Shown here one piece after another: positions 1 to 8,074 of a stretch of 15,650 nt of DNA. The stretch lies in NCBI GenBank assembly GCA_013203015.1, contig JABMPO010000390.1:1-15650 (forward strand), given 5' to 3'. The translations under genes were made by a program, and so were the position numbers. The stretch is from Fidelibacterota bacterium (GTDB taxonomy: Bacteria; Fidelibacterota; Marinisomatia; Marinisomatales; TCS56). Numbering within the stretch: position 1 is the stretch's first letter; each line of letters begins with the position of its first letter. The notes beneath the pieces are model-generated. The model saw nothing but the letters and a program-made list of their open reading frames with translations. It had not been told where the DNA came from and ran no database searches.

Positions 1-1273
1 CAACGGCCAGTGTAAACTGAATGACTGTTGTTGGGTTGAACGGATTGGGATAGTTCTGCGCTAGTTGGAAAGCTACTGGCAGAGTTGTTACATCTTCAAC
101 ACCGGACGGAGTGTATGTCCAGGCAGTGATTGTATTCCAGTAGTAATCGGCGGTATACATGGTATTGCCATCAGCACTCCAAGTTGCACCACGTGGACCA
201 GCGGTGCCACCAACATTACGATCGACATAAAGCGGTGATCCTACTTGGTCAACCTCTAGACCGGTTGCTACGTCAAAGGCAATGAAACGACCACCTTTGG
301 GACCACTCCAAACTGGTGATATGACCCCTGCCCAAAGATATCCATCGGGTCCAAAGTCTAAGCTACTGGGCCAAATGGCTGTTGAGGGGAAAATGGAATC
401 AGCTTCGGCAGCGTCACATTCAACCCATAAACTATCAATTCCCTCAGAATCCATGGCTGAGGTAACAACGTGAAGAGCCTCAACTTGTTTAGCCGGAACA
501 TCGGTAAATACACCCAATGTATCTACCACGGCAAATGGCAAGACACCCGGTAAATCGGAATGCCAGTGCTCAATACCAAAACCATTCCAGGTTGATCCAA
601 GATATAGATCTGTTCCATCATTACTTACCGCAAGTGTACGATTAAGGTGAGGCACCGATTCAATTGCATTAGCAACGAAATTAAAATCAGTGTCCAGAAT
701 GTACAAAGCATGACCTGAGCCGACATGTCCCAAGAAAATATTACCATTGTCATCCTGATCAGCATCTGTTATTGAACCCAAGTATGGTGTAGTGTAAGTA
801 TTCATACCGGCGCCGGTTTGGTAATTGATCCGGTATAAGGTGGTCCAACTGCTGTAAAGGATATTACCATCATTATCCAGGTTGATACCTTTACCAGATC
901 CATTAATCGGACTGTCAGTATAAAGCGTGTCTTTTGAACCATCGCCAAAAGTTAGCACTTCAATCGGTGAGAAGGAAACATTATCACCAGTGGTGGGATC
1001 TAGTACAAAAATTGGTTTGTAATAGATCGTATCTCCATTTGCTAATATATCCATCCTCCCACGTCCATTATGGATTGCAATCCAGAGGTTGCCATCCGGT
1101 GCTACAACCACACCGTGAGGTGAATTAGCAGGATCTCCTTCCAAGACATTACCAACAAAGGGGGCATTTAATGTATCGCTGATATCAACAGCGAGCTCAC
1201 TAAATGTCCAATTGCCGGCATAGGTGATGCCTGCCAACCCAATTACAAGAAACACTAATATCAGTTTCTTCAT
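1..1273 (-). CDS. Secreted beta-propeller protein with T9SS type A sorting domain (3' end beyond window)
   Basis: An uninterrupted reading frame of 424 codons runs from ATG at 1273 to the left edge with no stop. Residues 1-19 (MKKLILVFLV, then a hydrophobic run ending TYA) form a signal peptide. Residues ~50-390 contain repeated propeller-like blades with D-G-N-L/I-W/F/Y turns: APDGNLWIA (58-66), NDGNILYSS (134-142), DDNGNIFLG (174-182), SNDGTDLYLG (217-226), GPDGYLWAG (308-316) and SADGNTMYTA (366-375). This resembles NHL, SMP-30 or YVTN-type propellers. From residue ~400 comes a classic type A sorting domain start, with NYPNPFNP at 407-414. Such domains are usually 70-80 residues, so roughly 50 remain outside the window. 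By family knowledge the product is exported by Sec and then T9SS to the surface or medium. Ligand or enzymatic activity cannot be told. It has its own promoter-like sequence and a strong SD. Confidence 0.9.
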   Translation of the reverse strand, partial: MKKLILVFLVIGLAGITYAGNWTFSELAVDISDTLNAPFVGNVLEGDPANSPHGVVVAPDGNLWIAIHNGRGRMDILANGDTIYYKPIFVLDPTTGDNVSFSPIEVLTFGDGSKDTLYTDSPINGSGKGINLDNDGNILYSSWTTLYRINYQTGAGMNTYTTPYLGSITDADQDDNGNIFLGHVGSGHALYILDTDFNFVANAIESVPHLNRTLAVSNDGTDLYLGSTWNGFGIEHWHSDLPGVLPFAVVDTLGVFTDVPAKQVEALHVVTSAMDSEGIDSLWVECDAAEADSIFPSTAIWPSSLDFGPDGYLWAGVISPVWSGPKGGRFIAFDVATGLEVDQVGSPLYVDRNVGGTAGPRGATWSADGNTMYTADYYWNTITAWTYTPSGVEDVTTLPVAFQLAQNYPNPFNPTTVIQFTLAV

Positions 1274-1280
1274 CTTTTAT

Positions 1281-1287
1281 TCTCCTT
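1281..1287 (-). promoter_or_regulatory. Ribosome binding site of the propeller gene
   Basis: On the minus strand AAGGAGA lies 7 bases upstream of the ATG at 1273-1271 (8 bases counted from the AGGAG core). It is a near-perfect Shine-Dalgarno sequence and fixes this start codon. Confidence 0.75.
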
Positions 1288-1325
1288 TTGTTTTATCAAT
1301 GTGGGATAATTTCGTACGTAGCCTA

Positions 1326-1354
1326 AATATACTCACCGGGTTAACAACTGGCAA
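1326..1354 (-). promoter_or_regulatory. Candidate sigma70-type promoter for the propeller gene
   Basis: In the 122-bp gap after partner B, the minus strand reads TTGCCA (1354-1349), 17 bases of spacer, then TATATT (1331-1326). Each hexamer matches the sigma70 consensus at 5 of 6 positions and the spacer is ideal. A start near 1319 would give a leader of about 46 nt containing the SD. FCB bacteria often use a different consensus (TAnnTTTG), and TATATTTA here partly fits that too. No intrinsic terminator is visible before it, so read-through from the upstream genes is possible. Confidence 0.5.
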
Positions 1355-1395
1355 GTTAATAGCTTAATTTTATTATCCTGGCCATTGATGTTTAG

Positions 1396-1731
1396 TTATC
1401 TAATAATCACAAATTTACGTAAGGTACTGTTTCCTTTTTTGAATACCAATTCATCAGTAGTCGAATCATAAATATCCTCAACAACTTCAAAATGAGCGAT
1501 ATAAATTCCGCTCACAACTACCTGCCGGGAAGAGGATAAAGAATCCCAGGCATGATCACCGCTACCATCCATGTGCTCAATTTCTTCTACCAGATCTCCC
1601 CGTTCAGTAAATATACGGATTTTACATTTTCCGGGGATATCATAAAACATTATTCGGTCAAAATTCTCTACATACTGCTTGTTAGCACGGGAGGCAGCGA
1701 TGTGGAACGGATTCGGAACCACTCGGATTTG
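1396..1731 (-). other. Divergent T9SS-like C-terminal domain of partner B
   Basis: The last 111 codons correspond to the domain at the end of partner A: VVPNPF, IMFYDIPGKC, IRIFTERGDLV, SRQVVVSGIYIAHF and final RKFVIIR. The canonical NYPNPFNP is replaced by VVPNPFHI. Confidence 0.65.
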
Positions 1732-3579
1732 ATCAAAACTGGTACCGGATTGACGTTTTAGAAAAGCGCCGCGAGTTGTTCGAGTATAAAACTTGCTGCT
1801 GTAAAGAGGTCCCGCCGGGTTGGTTACGCCGGGATTATTGCTACCATCATTAAATGCCTGGATATAATAGTGGTAGGCCTGTCCGCGTGCCGGTGTGGTA
1901 TCCTCAAAGAAATCTTCACCGGGAGCTGCCGTATATATTTCCTCATAAGTAGTATCAACCTTTCCGATTGCGCGGAATATTTTATAACCAGCAAAATCAA
2001 TATCTCCATCATCGGGGCTTAAACCCCAGGTCAGTGCTATTTTATCGCCGCCGGAAGAGACATTGAACCAAGTCGGTGGTTCCGGAGGCAATGGGATTTT
2101 GTAGCCAGAACGATAATTTCGCAATGCGCGACCGAAGGTCTGCAGAATTGAATCGACGCCTGTGTAGACCCAGGAATTCTTGTACAGATCGGGATCGTCG
2201 GTAGTTCCTCCTTCGGGTAATGGCAGGTCGCTAAGTTCTTTGAGCCAATTACTGCCTACCAGATCACACATTTGCCGGTTAAGACCGGCTATACCTTCAA
2301 CCTCCACAATTACAATGCTATCTTTATGAGGAATGGTAAAGGGGCCGTAAGTAATCCAGACATTGGTGCCACCACCGTCTTGGTGCACTGTGTATGGCGA
2401 CTCAGGATCCAAAATACCATCCGTATTTTCTTCAAAAAAGCGACCAGTTCCGCCAAAAGCATCGCTGGGATAGTGGCTACCGGCAAGAAAATCCCAAATC
2501 CTTTCCATCACCGTAGTATCTTCAATGCCTAACGTTGACAGACTTGGGTATTCATCGCCAGCATGCCAACCCAGTATTGCCGGCTGAAAGGGATCATCAT
2601 CCCGGTCGGTGACACTTTTATCCACATGTAACACCGCGGTGCCCACAAACTGGGGCGAGGTCAGACGGCCGTTTCCTTTCCAATCCGGACCACCAATATT
2701 ATCAAACGAAACAATATCTGATTGCCCAAGCCAACTGAAGCCACAACGCAACCAATCTACTATGGGATTGCTCTCAGTTATTGTTGAATCAACATGCTGA
2801 GCATAATCTTCGCCACGGCGTGAAACCCAGGTAAATTTACCCCATGACTGGTTCCCATCCACTTTCATCCCAGCCTCACGACAGACACTGTAACGTGTGC
2901 CCCAGCCAACACGCACATCATGCAGGGTTTCCGATAACTCGATATCATCATCATAATCCACATTGCCAGTGTTCTTAATAATTATTTCTTTAATGAAATA
3001 ATTATCATGATATTGCTGGCTGAAGACAAGTACCCTTCTTGTGAATGATAGTCCCAGTGATGTATTAATGGTATTAGTTATAATCCGATCCGGCAGCATG
3101 CTGGCATCCGGGTCGCCATCCCAGTCATTGCTGTAAGGGCCTGAGACAGATTTATTATCTACCAGTACATTGGGGATTACAAATTTGGTTGTCTGATCCA
3201 GACGCACCGGAAAGATTGATTCCTTAACATAACCTTTAGTTAAATAGGTTGCCCAGGTATCCCAGTGTTGTCCATCCTCATCAGTAAAATCTTTGGCAGC
3301 GATCCATGAACGTTTGATTACTGCATTATCCGTATATTTATAATCTGCTGGCCAGCGCAATCCTTCGTAATATGAATTGTTCCAGGCCCTTTCAGAGCCA
3401 TAGGATGAAATATGGCTTTGTAATGATCCAATTCGCACGTAACGCCGTTCACTTTCCCCCACTCCTTGACCAGACAACATAACTGGAAGAAATATTGAAA
3501 AAACTGAAAATAATAAGAGCGTTCGGATAATAATTCGTGTTGTCTTATTTGATTGTTTCACGATAGTTAATTCAGCCAT
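1396..3579 (-). CDS. Surface partner B: FnIII-domain protein with T9SS-like C-terminal domain
   Basis: A 727-residue exported protein. An N-terminal hydrophobic segment (~17-36) after a basic region is a signal peptide, probably cleaved near SGQG. The large N-terminal region (~45-495) matches no family I can name but is clearly paralogous to partner A: it shares FSQQYHDNYFI (186-196), a block around DNIGGP (293-298) followed by LHVDKSVTDRDDD (317-329), and WVYTGVDSILQTF (470-482). A fibronectin type III domain covers ~501-580, with GYKIFRAI at 531-538. Residues 617-727 form an Ig-like (FlgD/T9SS type A-like) terminal domain with VVPNPF, DIPGKC, IRIFTERGDLV, VVSGIYIAHF and a final RKFVIIR. Its ATG overlaps the TAA of TBDR-B by one base (TAATG), and no SD is seen, so it is probably translated by coupling. 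Likely role: surface protein working with TBDR-B. Ligand unknown. Confidence 0.85.
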   Translation of the reverse strand: MAELTIVKQSNKTTRIIIRTLLLFSVFSIFLPVMLSGQGVGESERRYVRIGSLQSHISSYGSERAWNNSYYEGLRWPADYKYTDNAVIKRSWIAAKDFTDEDGQHWDTWATYLTKGYVKESIFPVRLDQTTKFVIPNVLVDNKSVSGPYSNDWDGDPDASMLPDRIITNTINTSLGLSFTRRVLVFSQQYHDNYFIKEIIIKNTGNVDYDDDIELSETLHDVRVGWGTRYSVCREAGMKVDGNQSWGKFTWVSRRGEDYAQHVDSTITESNPIVDWLRCGFSWLGQSDIVSFDNIGGPDWKGNGRLTSPQFVGTAVLHVDKSVTDRDDDPFQPAILGWHAGDEYPSLSTLGIEDTTVMERIWDFLAGSHYPSDAFGGTGRFFEENTDGILDPESPYTVHQDGGGTNVWITYGPFTIPHKDSIVIVEVEGIAGLNRQMCDLVGSNWLKELSDLPLPEGGTTDDPDLYKNSWVYTGVDSILQTFGRALRNYRSGYKIPLPPEPPTWFNVSSGGDKIALTWGLSPDDGDIDFAGYKIFRAIGKVDTTYEEIYTAAPGEDFFEDTTPARGQAYHYYIQAFNDGSNNPGVTNPAGPLYSSKFYTRTTRGAFLKRQSGTSFDQIRVVPNPFHIAASRANKQYVENFDRIMFYDIPGKCKIRIFTERGDLVEEIEHMDGSGDHAWDSLSSSRQVVVSGIYIAHFEVVEDIYDSTTDELVFKKGNSTLRKFVIIR

Positions 3580-6500
3580 TAGAAGTTTACGTTTATGCCA
3601 ATTTTAATATCACGGGGGTAAAGGAATCTGAAATATCCCAGATTGGGCATGTCAATATAGGCTTTGGTATCTATAATTTCCTCCTGCACCCATGATTTAC
3701 TTCGCTCGACCCAAACTGAATTCTCATATTGTAGATACCGTTCGGTTAATTCGTCATAATAAAGCACCCTTGATACAGGTGTTCCAATCGTATTTATATC
3801 ACCATAGGATCTAAGTGGTACAAAACCCACATCATCATCGCGGTATTCACCAATTCGGTCGTGCCCTTTGAAATCCCCAAATTGATCCCCTTTCAGCAAT
3901 AATGATTCCATATAATAACTTTCGTCGTAACTATCGGAAAATCCGGCATAGCTGAGAATTTTAGTATTCAGCAGATTGGATACATCAACGTATAGCAAAG
4001 CTGAAATATTGTTACTAAAGGAGAATTCCTTCTTTAATCGCATATCAATATTATAAGTATCTTTCCACTGCACATTATTGTGAATAAATGACTCATTCGT
4101 TGGATTATAAGTATCATACTCACCGGCTTCCCAGGTAAACAATAGGTTACAGTTCCAGCCACCTAATAAATAGGTGCCGGCTAAATTGGGGCCAAATTTA
4201 CTGGGAGATTGGATATCCAGATTAGCTCTGGCATATGGTTGCGGTGCCGGTTTATCCTGGTACGGATTCTGACTTAAATAATCGGCCTGGTCCTGAGGAT
4301 CTTCCCAATATTCTGTGTAACCGAAATAACCTGATGTTGTTACCATGTAGGTGTAATTGACAAAACCGGACAACCATTCATCACTTCGTTTTTTCTTCTC
4401 CAGAGTGATTTCGATACCACGGATATCCTCATAGAAATTATTCGCCGTGGTGGAATACTGAACAGATCGGTTCAAATTCCAATAATTTATCCAACCAGGT
4501 TGATCGGTGATATCTTTATAATATGCAGCCAAGTTAAGTAAATATACCTGCCCAACCGCCTGTGAATATCCTATTTCATACGCGATGGTTCTTTCCCTGC
4601 TTAAATTGGGGTTCCCAATTGAAGTTACCAGACCACTGTATTCCCGTTGCAGACGGAAGCGGTATGTGGAAGATGGTTCTGTATGAAAATGCCCGTAGTT
4701 GAAATATAATTTGGAATAATCTGTAATTGGATACGATACACCCAATCGAGGACTTAACCGAAAGGTAGGTTTACTATCTTCAGTTTCTACCTCTTCTTCC
4801 ATTAAAAGACCATAATATTCCTGATAGTATTTATCATAGGCATCCAGAACATACCACTGAGTGTTGGGATCGGAATACTCACCGCGCAATCCAAGATTGG
4901 CGATAAATCCTTTAAACTCCAGTTTATCTTGAGTGTATGCCTCGATTCGGAAAGGGAATAAATTGTAAATCTGATCTCTATTCCAAGTTGTCATACTTGG
5001 ATTTATCGTGGATGACTTAATGTTATAGTCATTGTACGCTATTAAGAAACCAGCTTGCGCCTCATTATATTTGTTCAACTGACTGTGAATATCAAATTTG
5101 AATGTGGTAGTAGCGATAGCACTACTATCGCGGCCTAAATTCATCCATCCACCAGTGATCATTCCATCAATACTGGTTGTACCCTTGCCCCAATAGCCAT
5201 ATGGTGCTTCATCCAGAAAATAGCCATCTATAATTTCATATACCTTAGAAGTATCGCGATCTTTGGTCTGGTAAGTGTTATAATTATTTACATTGTGCTG
5301 TAGAAATATGGTATAATACGTATCATTACTTACAATACGGTTAAGGTTTATACCGAACAATGTGCGCGTGATCTCCGTTGGACTGAACCATCCTGGCATA
5401 TATATGGTAGCATCACCTGAACTACTGCCAATCCGATTGGCGACAGAATAATCACCATAAAGAACTGAACCGGTAGGTGTTGTAGTCCAGTTATAAGGTG
5501 AAACTGAACCAGTTTTACTAATTTGGCCAGTTAATGTCATTTTGAGATTTGATCTGATGTCGGAGGTGATTTTCAACCGACCCATACGATCTGTATAAGC
5601 ATCTACAGATAACGGTATTATAAACATTTCATGGACATCGCGATATGAGAAATTAAAACGCAGATTGCCCAATAAACCTGATACTGCTGGCACTGGTCCG
5701 CCAAAGTTAAGGTCAATATTATAATCCGGTTTAGTAATATCACCTTGGCGGCGATGCTGAAATTCAAAGATTTGTCGAGCTGCCTCCGGTGTCAGATCAT
5801 CATCAGGATCATCATTTTGCAGCGTTTGCTGCGCAACTGCATTCCAACCTTCAAAATCCGGATACTGTCGCTGCATATAATCATCCCAGGCTCCATTGAA
5901 TGTTCCAGTCCAACAAATATCATCATCCATAAATGGTCTAAGAAAATAGGTATAAGCATCGTACACTGATGGCCCGAAATGCTTTGATGCTGGTGGTCGA
6001 TATTGAAGGGCTACCGATCCGGCATATTTATCTTTGGAACCTTCCTTGGTACTTACATTAATAACACCGGAACGAACATTTCCATATTCGGCATTAAATC
6101 CACCAGTCTGAACGGTAACGGCATTAACGGAACCCAGACTGATATTTATATAAGGAATATTGGACCTTTCATCATTAGTAATGAATCCATCAACCATGAA
6201 TGTGGTTTCTCGTGAACTACTGCCACGAATCGAAAGACCATCCTTAATACCAGCCTGCAGACCAATTACTGAATTAATATCATTAACCGGCAATGCTTGA
6301 ATAGTTTCCGATTCGATATTCACTTGACTGGCAGAAATATCACGTACAATAGCAGGACGTTTAGCTACAACTGTAATTTCTTCCATTCCGATCACCTCGG
6401 ACAGCAATTCGATTCCAATTTCAGTTGTTCGATCAATAACTATTTTGACATCTGTAACTTTTAGCTTTGCGAAACCAATCATCGTTAATTCCACATCGTA

Positions 6501-6746
6501 GGTTCCTGGCGGAATATTTAATAGAATAAAATAGCCATCAGCGTTCGAAGCCACGCCCAGAGATGTACCTTTGATAATGAGATTTACACCAGCAAGTTCT
6601 TCCCTAGTTTCTGCACTAACAACACGACCTGTCAATTTCCCCGTTACACTGCCTAGAGTAAATTGCACTGATAGCGCAATCACAATAAATATATATAGAA
6701 AATGTGGTTTCCTGTATTGAAGGCGCTTAGAAATATTGCTTATCAC
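3579..6746 (-). CDS. TonB-dependent receptor B (SusC-like, with CarboxypepD_reg-like N-domain)
   Basis: A 1055-residue outer-membrane receptor for TonB-driven uptake. Start is GTG at 6746 with AGGGG five bases upstream. The signal peptide is ~1-32 (hydrophobic 16-32). A carboxypeptidase-regulatory-like beta-sandwich spans ~36-118 (GKLTGRVVSAETREELAGVN, then NIPPGTYDVELTMIGF). A TonB-box-like EITVVAKR lies at 123-130. The plug domain (~130-235) has LSIRG (171-175), FMVDG (183-187), TGGFNAEYGNVRSG (214-227) and VSTKEG. The rest is the 22-strand barrel, ending PRDIKIGINVNF with the terminal Phe expected for BAM-dependent assembly. It is a paralogue of TBDR-A: both carry CWTGT, RQY, GWN and KPDYNID blocks after the plug and AYIDMPN near the end. 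No SusD gene adjoins it; partner B overlaps its stop. Substrate cannot be inferred. Confidence 0.93.
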   Translation of the reverse strand: MISNISKRLQYRKPHFLYIFIVIALSVQFTLGSVTGKLTGRVVSAETREELAGVNLIIKGTSLGVASNADGYFILLNIPPGTYDVELTMIGFAKLKVTDVKIVIDRTTEIGIELLSEVIGMEEITVVAKRPAIVRDISASQVNIESETIQALPVNDINSVIGLQAGIKDGLSIRGSSSRETTFMVDGFITNDERSNIPYINISLGSVNAVTVQTGGFNAEYGNVRSGVINVSTKEGSKDKYAGSVALQYRPPASKHFGPSVYDAYTYFLRPFMDDDICWTGTFNGAWDDYMQRQYPDFEGWNAVAQQTLQNDDPDDDLTPEAARQIFEFQHRRQGDITKPDYNIDLNFGGPVPAVSGLLGNLRFNFSYRDVHEMFIIPLSVDAYTDRMGRLKITSDIRSNLKMTLTGQISKTGSVSPYNWTTTPTGSVLYGDYSVANRIGSSSGDATIYMPGWFSPTEITRTLFGINLNRIVSNDTYYTIFLQHNVNNYNTYQTKDRDTSKVYEIIDGYFLDEAPYGYWGKGTTSIDGMITGGWMNLGRDSSAIATTTFKFDIHSQLNKYNEAQAGFLIAYNDYNIKSSTINPSMTTWNRDQIYNLFPFRIEAYTQDKLEFKGFIANLGLRGEYSDPNTQWYVLDAYDKYYQEYYGLLMEEEVETEDSKPTFRLSPRLGVSYPITDYSKLYFNYGHFHTEPSSTYRFRLQREYSGLVTSIGNPNLSRERTIAYEIGYSQAVGQVYLLNLAAYYKDITDQPGWINYWNLNRSVQYSTTANNFYEDIRGIEITLEKKKRSDEWLSGFVNYTYMVTTSGYFGYTEYWEDPQDQADYLSQNPYQDKPAPQPYARANLDIQSPSKFGPNLAGTYLLGGWNCNLLFTWEAGEYDTYNPTNESFIHNNVQWKDTYNIDMRLKKEFSFSNNISALLYVDVSNLLNTKILSYAGFSDSYDESYYMESLLLKGDQFGDFKGHDRIGEYRDDDVGFVPLRSYGDINTIGTPVSRVLYYDELTERYLQYENSVWVERSKSWVQEEIIDTKAYIDMPNLGYFRFLYPRDIKIGINVNF

Positions 6747-6751
6747 TTCGA

Positions 6752-6756
6752 CCCCT
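6752..6756 (-). promoter_or_regulatory. Ribosome binding site deciding the GTG start of TBDR-B
   Basis: Minus-strand AGGGG sits five bases before GTG at 6746-6744. The nearest upstream ATG (in the 53-bp gap) is out of frame, so GTG with this SD is the best start and keeps the whole signal peptide. Confidence 0.6.
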
Positions 6757-6799
6757 GACCATTAATCTAATGAAAGTTTGTTATTTAATACTGCTACTC

Positions 6800-8041
6800 T
6801 TACTGCCTGCCATAGTATGGGGCACCCGTTTTACCCACGTTGATTCTCCATGTTTTTTTATTATCTAACTTACCACTATTAACATATAGATAGTCGCCTG
6901 TACCCCAAACCATTTTATTAATTGGGCCACTTATTACATTGGGATATAATATTTCAATACTATTACCTGTTGACAAAACAGAAATGGGCTCGGCACCATC
7001 AGCTCCTATATACATAAATCCTTCATGGTCAAAAGTTATTGAGGTTATGTTGCCATCTGAGTATGCGAACCAGTCAAACACAGCTTCTTGGTCTCCAAGG
7101 CTCCCATCTGTATTAATTGGGAATCGCCAGATATTTTCTAAAATTTCATTATTCAGACTATCCACGGAACTGCCGGACACATAAAGATTATTATCATAAA
7201 CTCTGACGGCGCTGATACTAACGTCTTCCATGGAAGCAACAACTGTTTTCGATTTAGCGCCAACATCAATTTTATAAATATCGCCCAATTTCCCGATGGC
7301 AAATAAATTCCCGTTAGAATCAAAATCCATTCCTCTGATAATATCCGTGGTATTGAAAATCATGAACCAAGTAGGTTCATAAGTTCCGATTGAATCAACG
7401 CGGAACATGGCATAGTTTTGCACAAAATACAAATACTTCGAAGGACCAAATACCATCGCACCAGCACCAGATGCAGTAAAAGTTGCATAAATTGATTTTG
7501 TATCGATTGAATCCGGTTGCATGATGTATATATTTTTTTTACTGGATGCATAAAAATTTTCACTAGCATCGACAGCAATTGCATTTACATCATCAGCACC
7601 AATAAAGGCACCCATCTCATTTTCAACAGACATCAGGTTAAAAGGGTAAATTTCATTGGAATATAAATAGGCGCCTTGAGTAGCAATTTTTATCGCCAGT
7701 GAATCATCAATCAGCACCGGTGCCCGCACATCAATCATCGTTGGCGTGGAGGCTAGTATGGTAGCTTGTGTAGAGTTGAAGAAAACAATATTCTCCGTTG
7801 CTGTGCTTGAGAAATTTTTACCTTCAAATCTTATTTGCCCAACACCAGCATAAGACGATAAACTATCAGCGGGTGGTGTATATTCTGTCATAGTTAGTGG
7901 CACCACGCTCGAAATAACCGGACTATCATTTACTTTCTCATTGGGATCCCAAATACTGTCGGGATAATTATCATCCGCACAACCCATAAAACCAACCAGG
8001 ATAATTGTCATTATGATTGTAAATACGTTAATCAATTTCAT
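6800..8041 (-). CDS. Lipoprotein with IPT/TIG domain and beta-propeller
   Basis: A 413-residue lipoprotein starting at ATG 8041, which has GGAGA seven bases upstream; a TTG 30 bases earlier is in frame but lacks an SD. Residues 1-20 are a lipoprotein signal ending GFMG before Cys21. The next residues, ADDNYPD, are acidic, as in surface-export signals of Bacteroidota lipoproteins. An IPT/TIG Ig-like domain spans ~41-136 (ISSVVP, GVGQIRFEGKNF, then NIVFFNSTQATILASTPT). From ~145 to 402 there are propeller-type repeats: IAVDASENFYAS, MDFDSNGNLFAIG, VRVYDNNLYVSG, ITFDHEGFMYIG and MVWGTGDYLYVN, about six blades. The tail is KTGAPYYGRQ. IPT lipoproteins commonly accompany SusC-type loci. I infer a surface-exposed binding or scaffolding role next to the two TBDRs. 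No catalytic motif is visible. Confidence 0.85.
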   Translation of the reverse strand: MKLINVFTIIMTIILVGFMGCADDNYPDSIWDPNEKVNDSPVISSVVPLTMTEYTPPADSLSSYAGVGQIRFEGKNFSSTATENIVFFNSTQATILASTPTMIDVRAPVLIDDSLAIKIATQGAYLYSNEIYPFNLMSVENEMGAFIGADDVNAIAVDASENFYASSKKNIYIMQPDSIDTKSIYATFTASGAGAMVFGPSKYLYFVQNYAMFRVDSIGTYEPTWFMIFNTTDIIRGMDFDSNGNLFAIGKLGDIYKIDVGAKSKTVVASMEDVSISAVRVYDNNLYVSGSSVDSLNNEILENIWRFPINTDGSLGDQEAVFDWFAYSDGNITSITFDHEGFMYIGADGAEPISVLSTGNSIEILYPNVISGPINKMVWGTGDYLYVNSGKLDNKKTWRINVGKTGAPYYGRQ

Positions 8042-8048
8042 TGATCTA

Positions 8049-8053
8049 TCTCC
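8049..8053 (-). promoter_or_regulatory. Ribosome binding site deciding the start of the IPT lipoprotein
   Basis: Minus-strand GGAGA, seven bases before ATG 8041-8039. It selects the ATG over the in-frame TTG at 8071 and gives a standard-length lipoprotein signal peptide. Confidence 0.65.
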
Positions 8054-8074
8054 ATAATTTTTTTCAATCAATAA

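Noticed and set aside
1340..1362. Inverted repeat TTAAC...GTTAA as a terminator after partner B
   Set aside because: The stem is only five AT-rich pairs, no T-tract follows on the minus strand, and it overlaps the better-supported promoter.
1552..2800. Several plus-strand open frames of 60-90 codons inside partner B
   Set aside because: They lie antisense to a well-supported coding region, lack SD sequences and have no recognisable protein features.
3579..6746. SusCD-type polysaccharide utilisation locus
   Set aside because: There are no SusD, glycoside hydrolase, polysaccharide lyase or sensor/regulator genes in the window; only the receptor type is shared.
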